Positions 23,748-33,790 of a DNA stretch of 64,000 nucleotides are shown here, piece by piece. The translations under genes were made by a program, and so were the position numbers. Position 1 is the stretch's first letter. Every line of letters begins with the position of its first letter. The stretch covers positions 62,001 to 126,000 of the forward strand of contig BQMJ01000008.1 in NCBI GenBank assembly GCA_025991245.1, in the 5' to 3' direction. The DNA comes from Galdieria partita (lineage: Eukaryota > Rhodophyta > Bangiophyceae > Galdieriales > Galdieriaceae). The notes beneath the pieces were generated by a model. That model saw only the letters and a program-made list of their open reading frames with translations. It was not told the DNA's origin and made no database searches.

Positions 23748-25588
23748 ATGTTGTTGTTTGTGGGAAGCGTTCTTTACTGGCATCGTTTTCCGGTTAATCA
23801 AAAACTCTTTACTTGTTCTCGCAGTTATGTATCGAATAAATATAGGTGGAGAAGAAAGAATCCTCCGTACAAGGTCCAAACCTTTGTTTCCGAGATTGAG
23901 GTAATAGCTAGAAGAGCTAGAGACGTTGCTTATCTAAGTTGTGTCCAAATAAGGGTTCCGAAAACTCTTTAGGAAGTAACGCCGATAGATCTGTTCCTAT
24001 TTTTGAGTCACATACGCATTCTTCAGAAATAAGCTTACCTTCAGTTGATGGCTACAGCAACGAGACTCAAGAAGAAAAAGCCAAATCTACAGACACGTCT
24101 TCTTTTCAACCCGACTGGCTTCCTTCCTTTCTCACCTGGAGAAAAAGAAATGAAAGACCTATCAGAGATACCTTCCGGTTTGGTTTAGAAGATTTTGTTT
24201 CGACTTTTCGAGCTTGTTCTCCATATATTAGTGCACACCAGAACTCTGTTTTTGTTATTCATATACCTGGTCAACTACTAGAAGAAGACTTGTTTGAAAG
24301 CACTATTCAGGATATCGCTTTGCTTAATATTCTTGGTGTCAAAGTTGTTTTAGTAGCTGGATCAAGACCACAGATTGATAGTCGCTTGGCAAAGGAAGGT
24401 ATTGCACCTCGTTATTCGCACGGTTTTCGGGTTACAGATTCAATTGCAATGAAAGCCGTGAAGGATGCTGCTGGATTCGTTCGGTATGAAATAGAAAGCA
24501 AACTCTCAAGAGGCGTATTCAACACCCCCACATTGAACAAGGTTAGAGTTTTTATACTTGAATATGACTTAAAATACTGAGAATCATAGTTTCACGTTGT
24601 TTCGGGCAACTTCTTTACTGCTATTCCAAAAGGAGTTATAGATGGTGTGGACTTTGCGTATACTGGACAGGTTCGAAAAGTCGAAGCAAATAAGATTGGA
24701 GCGCATTTGGACAGAGGAGATATCGTGATTCTGACAAATGTAGGATTCTCTCCATCCGGAGAACTGTTCAACTGCAGTGCTGAAGAAGTTGCGGCAACTT
24801 GTGCGGTGCAACTGAATGCCGAGAAACTAATATTCTTTACTGACGGTGAGGTTCTTGTCGACAGTAGATCTGGAAACATTGTGCATAATCTTCCTTTGAA
24901 ATATGCTCAAAAATTTTTTAATTCAAGCTTGAATTCCTTTCCAGAAATGCTTCGAATCGAGTTCGAAAATGGTCTCAAGGCATGTAAGGGAGGCGTACGC
25001 CGTATACACTTGCTGAACAGATTTGTTGACGGTGTTTTGTTAATGGAGTTGTATACTAGAGATGGAGCGGGGATGATGATATCTAGAGATATTTACGAAG
25101 GGATTCGTAAAGCAGCATTAAAAGATATTGGTGGAATATTACAAATTATTGAACCTCTTGAGAATGCTGGTATTCTAGTTCGAAGAAGACGAGAGCAGAT
25201 TGAAAAGGAAATCGATAACTTTGTTGTAGTAGAAAGAGATGGTATGGTTATTGCTTGTGCAGCACTTCATGTTGTTCCCTCGGACTCTACTACTGCGGAA
25301 CTCGCTTGTTTAGCAGTACATCCGGAATATCGCCGTAGTGGTAAAGGTGACGCACTATTAGGCTATTTGGAGCGAGAGGCATATTCTAGAGGAGTTAGAA
25401 AACTGTTTATTTTAAGCACCCGGACGTTTCAGTGGTTTCTCGAACGAGGGTTTAAAGCAGGAACTGTGGAAGAGTTACCAGAAGAGAAACGGAAGTCATA
25501 TAATCGTGAGAGAAATTCAAAAATCTTCATTAAACTCTTGGAAGGAAGCCGTGCCGTTGATGAAGAGGAACTTCTTAAAAGGCTGTAG
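23748..25588 (+). CDS. N-acetylglutamate synthase (amino-acid kinase fold + GNAT)
   Basis: Exons 23748-23900, 23939-24541 and 24590-25588 give 584 residues. A transit-like leader is followed by an amino-acid-kinase-like domain (VKVVLVAGSRPQIDSRLA, HGFRVTDS, RGDIVILTNVGFSPSGE) and a C-terminal GNAT domain with acetyl-CoA loop CLAVHPEYRRSGKGDALL. This is the ArgA-type layout used in bacteria, plants and algae for the first step of arginine synthesis, normally in the plastid. The first intron is only 38 nt. Its ATG is 23 bp after the stop of the molybdotransferase gene on the same strand, so its promoter must overlap that gene's 3' end or the two share a transcript. Confidence 0.92.
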
Positions 25589-25744
25589 CAAGTAGTATAG
25601 TAAATTCCATGTTTTATAGTTGTACAACAAATTATCAGTGTAATCTACGTATTCTCAGTAGCAACCCGTCTTCGCTTTCCTCTATGTAAGTTTATTCAAA
25701 GGGACAAACATATAAAGTCGCAAAATTGCTCAATGTTAGGAGCT

Positions 25745-25834
25745 GGTCCCATGGTGTAATGGTTAGAATATGAATTATGGCCCACACGACAGACTCTGAA
25801 TCTGTAGATCCGAGTTCAATTCTCGGTGGGACCT
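25745..25834 (+). tRNA. tRNA-Gln (anticodon CUG) with an 18-nt D-loop intron
   Basis: Acceptor stem GGTCCCA pairs fully with TGGGACC, then discriminator T. D-stem GTG pairs with CAC. The anticodon stem ACAGA/TCTGT frames loop CTCTGAA, anticodon CTG. T-stem CCGAG/CTCGG frames TTCAATT. All stems are perfect only if 18 bases are removed between the D-loop and the 3' half of the D-stem. No intron is present at the usual site after base 37. Ectopic D-loop introns are known from tRNA genes of Cyanidioschyzon, another cyanidiophycean red alga. A run of five T follows within ten bases. Confidence 0.9.
25767..25784 (+). other. Ectopic tRNA intron in the D-loop
   Basis: The 18 bases between GGTTAG and CACGACAGA are extra to the standard eukaryotic tRNA-Gln. 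Removing them restores the D-stem (GTG with CAC) and a normal base 26. The exact ends may shift by a base or two, because flanking bases are similar. Confidence 0.8.
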
Positions 25835-25837
25835 TTC

Positions 25838-25842
25838 TTTTT
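25838..25842 (+). terminator. RNA polymerase III terminator (T5)
   Basis: TTTTT lies three bases beyond the tRNA discriminator base, within the sequence acctttctttttg. This is the usual termination signal of tRNA genes. Confidence 0.7.
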
Positions 25843-26740
25843 GATCAGCGACCTTGTAATTCTTTAGGGCCAGTTTGAGCGAAAACCAGGTTTTGTATAG
25901 TTTCGACAGTTTCATTTTCAATGAAATGTTTCCAGAAATTGTTCCTAGGCCAAAATGAGGCATTGCGAGAGCCCTTCACATCTTGAGAAAGGTTGAATTC
26001 TCTCTTCATGAAAAGCTTTTGTAGCCTACTGTTTTCAACAAAAGTTCATCTATTCGTAATTTTTGGATTTCGATGCTCAATGTAGTTAACTGGAGACCGT
26101 GTACAAGTCATGAGCTTCCAAATAACTGTCTACTTTTTCTGTCATTCTAGTTTGTAACTTTTTCAGATCTTTCTTTTTCTTTACATTTTCGAAGCTATTC
26201 ATTTCTCAAAAGTCGGCTTTGTCAGATTTTAAAGCTCATGGGGCTGATTGTGTTCGAGACTAGTTTCCTATGGAAGTAGACACGTTCAATTTGAAAATTT
26301 ACTGTTCACTTTCCCACCTTTTATACAATTCTGACGCTATTCTAGTTCTTTCTATTATTCGGTCCATGTTGTTAATTCCCCTATATTTTATAATTCAATC
26401 ATAGGTCTGGAACATATTCCGACTAGTCAAAGGCCGAAGAAGTTGACTTGACGATAATATGATCTGAAGCAGCATCTCTGAATCTGTGGAATACTGCACA
26501 ATCCTTCATAGATTTCTAAAACGACGGATACGAGTGACATACTAATAGTGCTTGCAGCTCAAGAGGTGACTGTCCAACGGCCTTAGGTTCATTTAATTGA
26601 GCAATAGCCTGCCAAGTATGTTTTTGACGGCAAGTGATTGCTAGACAGATCACTTTGTTTACAAAACTCTTGCAAGCGTAGGCTTGCAATTCAAGTGAAA
26701 CCTCGAGATCTATTTTATTGCATACTGTCTCTTTATATTC
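25843..26740 (+). other. Intergenic region
   Basis: About 900 bp without a supported gene between the tRNA and the 3' end of the second acyl-CoA synthetase. Only short random frames are present on both strands; one of them simply runs antisense through the tRNA. No repeat or RNA structure was recognised. Confidence 0.5.
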
Positions 26741-28462
26741 CTATGCTCTACTACGAATAGTGCCATTAGGAATATTATCGCCAGCTTTCGGATGTCGCTT
26801 TAGTTCCAAATCTCGCAGTTCGCGTCGAAGAAACTTCCCGCTCAAAGTTTTCGGTATCTCTGGAAGGAACTCTATTTGCCTCGGGTATTTATAGGCAGCG
26901 AGCTTCTTCTTGCAAAATTCTACCAGTTCTTGTTCTGAAACTTTGGTCCCCTCCTTGAGAGCAACAAATGCTTTCACTGTTTCACCTCGATAGGGGTCTG
27001 GAACTCCTATAACCGCAGCTTCCTTTACAGCTTGATGCTCGTATAACACATCTTCAACTTCTCGAGGATATACCTTAAAACCGGAAGCAATGATCATATC
27101 TTTAATTCGGTCAACAATATACAGATAACCTCGGGAATCTATAATTGCTACATCTCCAGTATGAAGCCAACCATTCTTTATAGCCTTTGCAGTTTCCTCT
27201 GGTTTGTTCCAATATCCCGAGACTATTTGAGGTCCTTTGATTAACAATTCTCCAGGCGTTCCCTCGGGAACATCCTTTCCTGTCTCTGCAGAGACTATTC
27301 GACAATCCACATTACATGTTGGGACACCGATTGACAGCGCGCCATAATTGGGATCTACTGGAGCATCTCTTCCATGTGGTACAGCGGTACAGGGAGCAGT
27401 GGACTCGGTAAGTCCATAGGCAACATAAAGCTTATTTCCAAATGCTCTTTCTACTTGTTTTTGAATAGCTGCAGAAACCGGAGCACCTCCACTGTACATT
27501 TTAACAACTGATGATAAATTATACTTTTTAATGTCTGGATGACTAAGTGCTGCAATAAACACAGTAATCGCACCCACAAGATAAGTTACCTTCCAATATT
27601 CTATTAAACGAAGAAATTCTGAAGGATCAAAACGACAAAAAAGTATCACAGGACAACCAGAGGCATAACCTGCTGCTGGTCCAGTTATACTTCCAGTAAT
27701 ATGAAATAAGGGAGCTGGAGCCATAACGATATCATTGTCACCCAAATGTACCCAATGAGTCACAGAAAGACCATTAAAGACTATATTTCTATGTGTATTG
27801 CATGCTCCTTTTGGAACTCCAGTAGTACCAGACGTATAGGTAAGCATAGCGGTATCATCAAGACTAAGTACCGGTGTAGCTAAACTCTGACCTGAATGGA
27901 CTCGTATCAACTGAGAATAGTCATGACAAGATGAAAACTTTCGAGAAACAACTCCTTTAAGCATATCAGGTATCCTCTTGGAAAGATATAATAACTCATT
28001 CGTAGTTATGACAACAGGAATATCAACTTGGTTACGAACTTTCGAAACAACCTCATCATAAAGACTTTCAAGACAAACAAGAATAGTAAGACCACTATCT
28101 TTGATATGATAACTAAGTTCACGTTCCTTAAGCATAGGATTCAAACACACTGCTATGCCTCCTGCTTTCCAAGAAGCTAGTTGAGTGATCATCCACTGAG
28201 GAACGTTCTGTAAGTAAATTCCAACTCTGCCTCCAGGCTTCAGACCTAACTCAACAAAAGCTGAAGCCAACGCGGAAGACTCTTGATCAACCTGTTGATA
28301 GGTCAGTGAATCTTCAAAGTAACCAATGCAAGGTGAGTTTGGCTTTCTCCTTAAGGATGCTTGAAACATCTCTAAAACGTTGTTGTATTTGATATCAATA
28401 TTTGGCTTTACACTAGGTTCATACTCTTTAAGCCATGGTTTTTTAAAGTATATGTTAGACAT
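26741..28462 (-). CDS. Long-chain acyl-CoA synthetase (AMP-forming), copy 2
   Basis: An intronless frame; the first ATG in the conserved context (MSNIYFKKPWLK) gives 573 residues, the same length as copy 1. Signature blocks: YTSGTTGVPKG, YGLTESTAP, GWLHTGDVA, DRIKDMIIASGFKVYP and LSGKFLRREL. Residues 5-220 are almost identical to copy 1, while the C-terminal half differs at many positions (for example AVPHGRDAPVDPNYG against LTPFGKKGPVDKKFG), so the two enzymes may prefer different acyl chains. An in-frame TTG seven codons upstream is not a likely start. Divergent from the YrhK-like gene. Confidence 0.9.
   Translation of the reverse strand: MSNIYFKKPWLKEYEPSVKPNIDIKYNNVLEMFQASLRRKPNSPCIGYFEDSLTYQQVDQESSALASAFVELGLKPGGRVGIYLQNVPQWMITQLASWKAGGIAVCLNPMLKERELSYHIKDSGLTILVCLESLYDEVVSKVRNQVDIPVVITTNELLYLSKRIPDMLKGVVSRKFSSCHDYSQLIRVHSGQSLATPVLSLDDTAMLTYTSGTTGVPKGACNTHRNIVFNGLSVTHWVHLGDNDIVMAPAPLFHITGSITGPAAGYASGCPVILFCRFDPSEFLRLIEYWKVTYLVGAITVFIAALSHPDIKKYNLSSVVKMYSGGAPVSAAIQKQVERAFGNKLYVAYGLTESTAPCTAVPHGRDAPVDPNYGALSIGVPTCNVDCRIVSAETGKDVPEGTPGELLIKGPQIVSGYWNKPEETAKAIKNGWLHTGDVAIIDSRGYLYIVDRIKDMIIASGFKVYPREVEDVLYEHQAVKEAAVIGVPDPYRGETVKAFVALKEGTKVSEQELVEFCKKKLAAYKYPRQIEFLPEIPKTLSGKFLRRELRDLELKRHPKAGDNIPNGTIRSRA
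27787..28452 (-). repeat. Near-identical block shared with copy 1 (inverted)
   Basis: Reverse complement of this block matches 6175-6840 with about six mismatches in 666 bases. The match begins at TATACTTT just inside the start codon and ends at CATAGAA, after which the sequences diverge. Confidence 0.9.
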
Positions 28463-28884
28463 CTGCACCAAAGCTTGTCGCAAAGGCAGAAATCGTCAAG
28501 GAAGAAAATCCAATTGCAGAAAATGCGAGATTCTATCTTCGTGGAGGAGAAAAGGAGTCGGACAGTAAATCTGTGCTCTCAAAGTGCTTTTAGATAAATA
28601 TTTTGGATCGCATTGAAAAGTATCATGCAAGTACAAATTCAGTGAATGTAAGAACTTTATTTAAAAATAGTCAGCAAGTATCATACAGAGGAACATTAAT
28701 GCTAATTGTTCGCACAAGTTCATCGATTCACACTTCGTGAGAACAATTGTTCCTTTTCCAACTGTGTCGTAATATCTAATAAGCAATAAAGAAGCTTTAG
28801 GACAATGGTCCATTGAATTTGGCCCACAATTATTCCAAGTAATTATCGGTTTTTGGTGGAAGCTGTTATTTGGTGTTGGGTGTT
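28463..28884 (+). other. Divergent intergenic region
   Basis: About 420 bp between the starts of the second synthetase and the YrhK-like gene, presumably holding both promoters. Upstream of the synthetase ATG the bases GCAGATGTCTA resemble GCAGGTGTCTA before copy 1, so the similarity extends a little way outside the coding part. No other feature is seen. Confidence 0.5.
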
Positions 28885-30090
28885 ATGGTTGTATGGAGCA
28901 GCAGTAGCGCTGTCAATGATATCACTAGCAATTCGCAGTATGAAGAAGAGAATAGTGAAAATGCAGAGTCTTATTATGGTTTGAACGAAATTGCTGCAGC
29001 AAACCCTAAATATGGTGCACAATGCAGTGACCAAAGGCGCCTAAAGGATTTAGAAAGAAACTTTAGAGACGTTCGATTTCACCTACCACGAAAGAATCGT
29101 GGGATTGCCTCTTCCGACTCGAGTTCACAATCAGAGGGTTTGAACAACGAGTTGCCTCCCAATTTCATAGTTAAATCAATAAGAGGAGCCCGTCATTTTG
29201 TCACCGAAATAGAATATGAAATAGATAATAAGAAATATACCTGGAACTCCAGGGCACATAGAAAACAGTTGTATATGAGACATGTGGGATATTTCAAAGA
29301 TTACAAATTTCAGTGGAAGTACTGGTTACGTAAACTGAAGAAGATTTCTGTTTGGGTGGGCATTCTGTTTACTATTGGGTCAGCAATATTTGTTACTAGT
29401 ACAGCATTGGAGTATTCAATGGCTATTTATCAAAGCTACGTATTGTTCCAAATATTTATTGGCTGGCCTTTTTTTGGTGGTGCTATGTTCTACTTGGTTG
29501 GTGCTTATGCCAACTTTTTAGAAGTTATCAACGCCCCAGACGTACATCCGATAGAAGGTGACATAGAATCTTTGAGAAGGGCAGCAGAGAGATACAGGAG
29601 GAGGCACAAATACAAATGGTTTGGTTGGTATCCTTATAGAATCGACTATCTTGCTTCCCTCATTCAGTTGATTGGTGCTGCTTTGTACTCTATCAACTGC
29701 TTTGTAGGGAATGGCAATACAGCTTTTACGTTGAATTTTTGGGAAACAGAGTTTCTATACTGGCTGCCAGATACTTTGGGTTCTATTTGTTTTGTAGTCA
29801 GTGAGTATATGTTTTATGTTGAGTATTCGCATGGCTGGTGGTGTTGGAATCCTAAGGACGTTTCCTTTTGGGCTGTCTTTTTAAATGTTTGGGGTGCAGT
29901 TGGCTTCTTATTGGACGGCGGTTTCGGTTTTGGTTCTTATGCGTTTCCAGCGGATTCTGTTTATGCATATATCGCGACGGATTTGAGTTTATTGATTGGT
30001 TGTATATGTTTTTTGATTGGTTCGTTTTTACTGATTGTTGAACAATCTGGACCTGATGCCACTCTGTTGCCGGGTTTGGTAATGGACTAG
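28885..30090 (+). CDS. Multi-pass membrane protein, YrhK-like
   Basis: An intronless frame of 401 residues from the first ATG. The first 150 residues are polar, with a Ser-rich patch and KYTWNSRAHRKQ just before the membrane part. About seven hydrophobic helices follow, for example KISVWVGILFTIGSAIFVTS, YVLFQIFIGWPFFGGAMFYL, LIQLIGAALYSINCF, LGSICFVVSEYMFYVE and LLIGCICFLIGSFLLIVEQ. Paired helices of the pattern LGSxxFxxxEYMFY resemble YrhK domains, membrane modules found in bacteria, fungi and algae whose function is not known. Lack of introns among intron-rich neighbours could point to transfer or retroposition, but this is inference. Confidence 0.6.
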   Translation: MVVWSSSSAVNDITSNSQYEEENSENAESYYGLNEIAAANPKYGAQCSDQRRLKDLERNFRDVRFHLPRKNRGIASSDSSSQSEGLNNELPPNFIVKSIRGARHFVTEIEYEIDNKKYTWNSRAHRKQLYMRHVGYFKDYKFQWKYWLRKLKKISVWVGILFTIGSAIFVTSTALEYSMAIYQSYVLFQIFIGWPFFGGAMFYLVGAYANFLEVINAPDVHPIEGDIESLRRAAERYRRRHKYKWFGWYPYRIDYLASLIQLIGAALYSINCFVGNGNTAFTLNFWETEFLYWLPDTLGSICFVVSEYMFYVEYSHGWWCWNPKDVSFWAVFLNVWGAVGFLLDGGFGFGSYAFPADSVYAYIATDLSLLIGCICFLIGSFLLIVEQSGPDATLLPGLVMD

Positions 30091-30280
30091 CAGTGAGAAT
30101 ATCTTTATCCTTTAGATGACAGAGAAATGGAGCACAGTTAGTGAAACTGCATAACATTGAACCGCTGACCCTTTTCATATTTGAAGTGTTCGTATATGTT
30201 GGAAGTGTTTATGATAAAATTGATCTATGCAATGAAACATTCAAAAGGACACAACTTCACATTTACTGGAACTTGAATTT

Positions 30281-32301
30281 CTAGTCAACACGAATGGAAG
30301 AGTATATCTTTCGGGTAAACCAAAAGCAACAACGAAAACCCAGAAAGCCGGCAACCAATGTAAATGAAATAGATACGATGACCATGTAACCTAAATACAC
30401 CAATACAGATAGCAAGTCAATTCCTTCAAACTCAGGTTGAGTCAAAAGATAAAATATACTGTATAAAAACACGTATAGTCCGGAAGAACCCGCACAAAAG
30501 AATGAGTAGAACCACCAACGGTAATCTTCACTGCACAACTTGAGGTAACATAGAACTACACTTATCTCCATCGAGGTTATCATAAACACAACAAAAACAG
30601 CTGATAAAAAACCAAACATATAATAGATTTGGTTTTGCCAAAGACTACCTAATATAAACACCAGTTGAATAAAAACAGAGCCGAAAGGAAGAATCCCTCC
30701 AATCAAACAGGTAAAGACTGATCCACTATACCAGGGTTGTGGAGGGATCTTTCTAGGAATTTGATTAGTCCGGCAAGGAAAAGTATAACAAGTTCTCCTC
30801 AAGCCAACATATGCGCCTGCTATCGCCAACGGAATCGAGATACCAAACCAAAGGAACAATAAAAGAACTAGAGTTGAAAAAGGCACAGCAACATTGGATT
30901 GAGACAACCAAATAAGAAAGTTCAAGATAAAAAAGACTGAGAAAACACATCCTGGAAAAATAAGAACAGTTCCTAACACCACTCTCTTCACAAAAATCCC
31001 TCCAAGTGATTTGTATAGTCTTGCAGATGAGTATCCAGCAACTGCAGACGTCAAGACCCATAGTCCAACCATACAACTTAACAATGCACCTCGATTAGCT
31101 GGTGATAGAAAACCAAATAATGCAAAAAGCAAAGAAACAGTCGCAATTGCAAGAATTTGTGCTCCGTTGCCAACAAGAATACATAGCACAGAAGAATATG
31201 GCGGAGGTCGAAAGACATCTCCGTGTAACAACTGCTAACGTGTTATAAAATACATAAAAAATTCAAAACTTCCTTACTTTCCATCCCACTTCTTCCTGAA
31301 AGTCTTCATCGTCCGCAAGCTGATTGTAACGCATAAAGTCTTTGTGAATTGTTCGAAACAATATCATGGCTACCATTCCAGATAGAAACAAAGTAATCAG
31401 CAACGAATTGATTATCGAGAACCATTGAATTTGCTTTTGTTCTTCAGTTGCGCTCAAGAGAGGATCCCATCTGGTTGCCCACCGGACTGGGCTTTCCTCA
31501 AAAACAACGTCATAAGTATAGTACATCCTCTTCCCAACCGAAGCCTCGAAAGGTTCTGGTGATAAAGGGCAAAAACCTGCACTTCCCAGACTTCCTTTGT
31601 GCATCATAGACACAGGCTCCACTTCAAAACCAACAACTCTGTAAACGTCCTGAAGATCGGAAGAAACCATAGATGAAGGCCTATGATATAGAATTTTAAA
31701 GCGTAGATGGTTGTAGACATATATTTTCTTGTCTTCTCGAAATCCTACTTGATATCCAAACTGATAACTAAATAAAGTTAAACGCAGCAACAAATAAAGC
31801 GGAACAACTTACACATCCTCGCCGGAAGGAGTTTGTTTCTTCACAACTAGAGGCATGTTATCCAAGTTAAGTCGTGCTCTATACTCTCGTTTTACAAGAC
31901 GTTTTAGACGAGCAATATCTCTCTGTTCAAGAAGTTTCTCGCACAAGACTTTGCAGTTTTCGTTTTTCAACATGTTTATCTCAAAGGCTGTACTCTTAGC
32001 ACGCTCCCCTAGGAAAAGCTGTCTTCAAGTAAGAAAAACAAAAACACAAAAAGTCACAACATACTTGTCCTATATTCAGGTGTTTCTCCTTTTCCTCCTT
32101 CGGTTCACAGAAAGGCAAGAAATAAAAATCATAAGGAACATTGCTTCTCGCTGACGTGAGTTTATTAGCGAAAACTTGAAGTTCGGCACCTTCAGGATAG
32201 TCTGTTGGTGCAACTCCAGGCAAGTAAAAGCCGTTTGAGAAGCCAAACACAACTATCAAACAAAGCAGTGAGCAAAGAACTTTTGTCGTAGCTCTAGTCA
32301 T
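30281..32301 (-). CDS. TM9SF / EMP70 nonaspanin
   Basis: Four exons (32065-32301, 31813-32018, 31278-31767, 30281-31234) give 628 residues. A cleavable signal peptide (VLCSLLCLIVVFGFSNG) precedes FYLPGVAPTDYPEG, the hallmark nonaspanin N-terminus. The lumenal domain ends at WSIINSLLITLFLSG-type sequence, then GWKQLLHGDVFRPP and eight more hydrophobic helices. The C-terminus RKIYSSIRVD carries the K-I-Y-x-x-I-x-V-D Golgi-retention/COPI motif typical of TM9SF proteins, which sort membrane proteins in the secretory pathway. Its ATG overlaps the TGA of the upstream RsmE gene. Confidence 0.93.
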
Positions 32302-33251
32302 CCCGCCAACCCAACTCCGTCTTCAATATTATTCAAAGGAATGTTGCAACGTAGTAGCGATGCCAAAACAGTCGCGGCAGTTTCACATCGAAGAGTATAT
32401 CTATTGAGTTTTACTAAGTGTGCTCCAAGATCGTAAACCATTTTTTCTTCTTCATTTGTAAGTCCACCTTCTGGACCTACTATACCAAGTACTCTGGTAG
32501 GCTTTATTTGTGGAACCGCGAACCGGAAAGGTGCAGCCAAAGTTGCCACATATACGGTATCCCACTGTTTAGTTTCTTGTTGCTTCGATATAACATCTCG
32601 AAATGATAGCTCATTCTCGATTTTCATTAAATAATTACGGCAACACTGTTTACAAGCAGCTATGCAAATCTTCCGCCACCTCTGCTGTCGTATATGGTCA
32701 ACAACGGAAGATTCACAGTTTGTTCGTTCATATCGAATAGGGATAACAGAATCAACACCAACTTCTGTGAGTTTCTCAATAAGCCAATCTCCACGTTTCC
32801 CTTTAGGAACTCCTACACCAACAGTCAGCTCCACGTGTTCTTCAGCATTCACTGGTGTCCAAGACTGTACAAGAATCTTTGCATTGCGCTGATATTCTTT
32901 AGAATATCCTAAAAATATGGCTTTGCCGACATATCCTGTACCATCGAACACTTCCAAGACTTCATTTTCCTTTATCCGACGCGCCTTCAAATGCTGAGTT
33001 TCTTCTTCTTCTAGATGAAGAGTGACTCCTACATGAAGGTTTCTCAAATGGTGGCTGTTCTTCATTGTACAAGCTGAATGATCTCCTACAAACACTCGTG
33101 ACAACGAAGCAACGAAACCATCACGATTTCGGGCTGACTTTGCTTGTTTTCCTAGACGAGGAGAGAGGTAGCTAATTTGAAAATTTTCACAAAAAGCTGT
33201 GCTAGAAGAAATGAAAAGAAGCATACTGTGGAGCGGAGTTGCTACTGACAT
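32298..33251 (-). CDS. RsmE-type 16S rRNA m3U methyltransferase, probably plastid
   Basis: An intronless frame of 317 residues. After a leader of about 50 residues without similarity (likely transit peptide) comes the RsmE PUA-like part (VFVGDHSACTMKN.., HHLRNLHV) and the SPOUT methyltransferase domain with VPKGKRGDWLIEKLTEVGV, RWRKICIAACKQCCRN, GPEGGLTNEEE and the knot LRCETAATVLASLL. RsmE methylates U1498 of bacterial 16S rRNA; here the target would be plastid or mitochondrial small-subunit rRNA. The stop TGA shares bases with the ATG of the TM9SF gene. Confidence 0.92.
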   Translation of the reverse strand: MSVATPLHSMLLFISSSTAFCENFQISYLSPRLGKQAKSARNRDGFVASLSRVFVGDHSACTMKNSHHLRNLHVGVTLHLEEEETQHLKARRIKENEVLEVFDGTGYVGKAIFLGYSKEYQRNAKILVQSWTPVNAEEHVELTVGVGVPKGKRGDWLIEKLTEVGVDSVIPIRYERTNCESSVVDHIRQQRWRKICIAACKQCCRNYLMKIENELSFRDVISKQQETKQWDTVYVATLAAPFRFAVPQIKPTRVLGIVGPEGGLTNEEEKMVYDLGAHLVKLNRYTLRCETAATVLASLLRCNIPLNNIEDGVGLAG

Positions 33252-33790
33252 TATACACCACGAGCTTCAAGTCTCTTTCTCACATTAAATATGCTGCAAG
33301 GGAGAAAACTGTTCTAAGAATTTGTGATGAGTTGTATTTTAGCTCAAGTCGTTTTGCAGACTGAATACAAACTAAACCCATTCAGTTCATTTTTAGGAGA
33401 AATATGACAAGATCGGTTTGAATAAAGAAAATAGCAGTTGAAATTGTTGTCAAATTGATAACTTTAGACCCTTTATTCTGTAGTGGCACAGATTATAACT
33501 TTCCACAGTACTATAAAAATAATCTTACACACTATTTCTATAACAAGACTCAATGTCATTTATAAATAAACGGTTGTTCCTTCTTAAAGTAATAGGTCAC
33601 TATTACAACTCTTCAAAAGGAAAGACACCGACTGCAGGATGACAGGGACAAGTTGACTTTGTTGGTTTAGTTGGAATTTCTATTTTTACAAACATATGTG
33701 AAAGTGGAAGATTCCAATGACAGCTCACAAGTTGGAAAGCTTATTTGGTTAAACAGGAATTGTTTTCCAATTTAGAGAATTCGCAAGCAA
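33252..33790 (+). other. Divergent intergenic region
   Basis: About 540 bp between the starts of RsmE and TspO genes; AT-rich. It should contain promoters for both directions. No gene, repeat or RNA is seen. Confidence 0.5.

Noticed and set aside
25767-25784. Bulge-helix-bulge motif at the tRNA intron ends
   Set aside because: A convincing helix between the flanks could not be drawn by hand, so only the intron itself is claimed.
25775-25963. Minus-strand frame of 62 codons
   Set aside because: It reads antisense through the tRNA-Gln gene.
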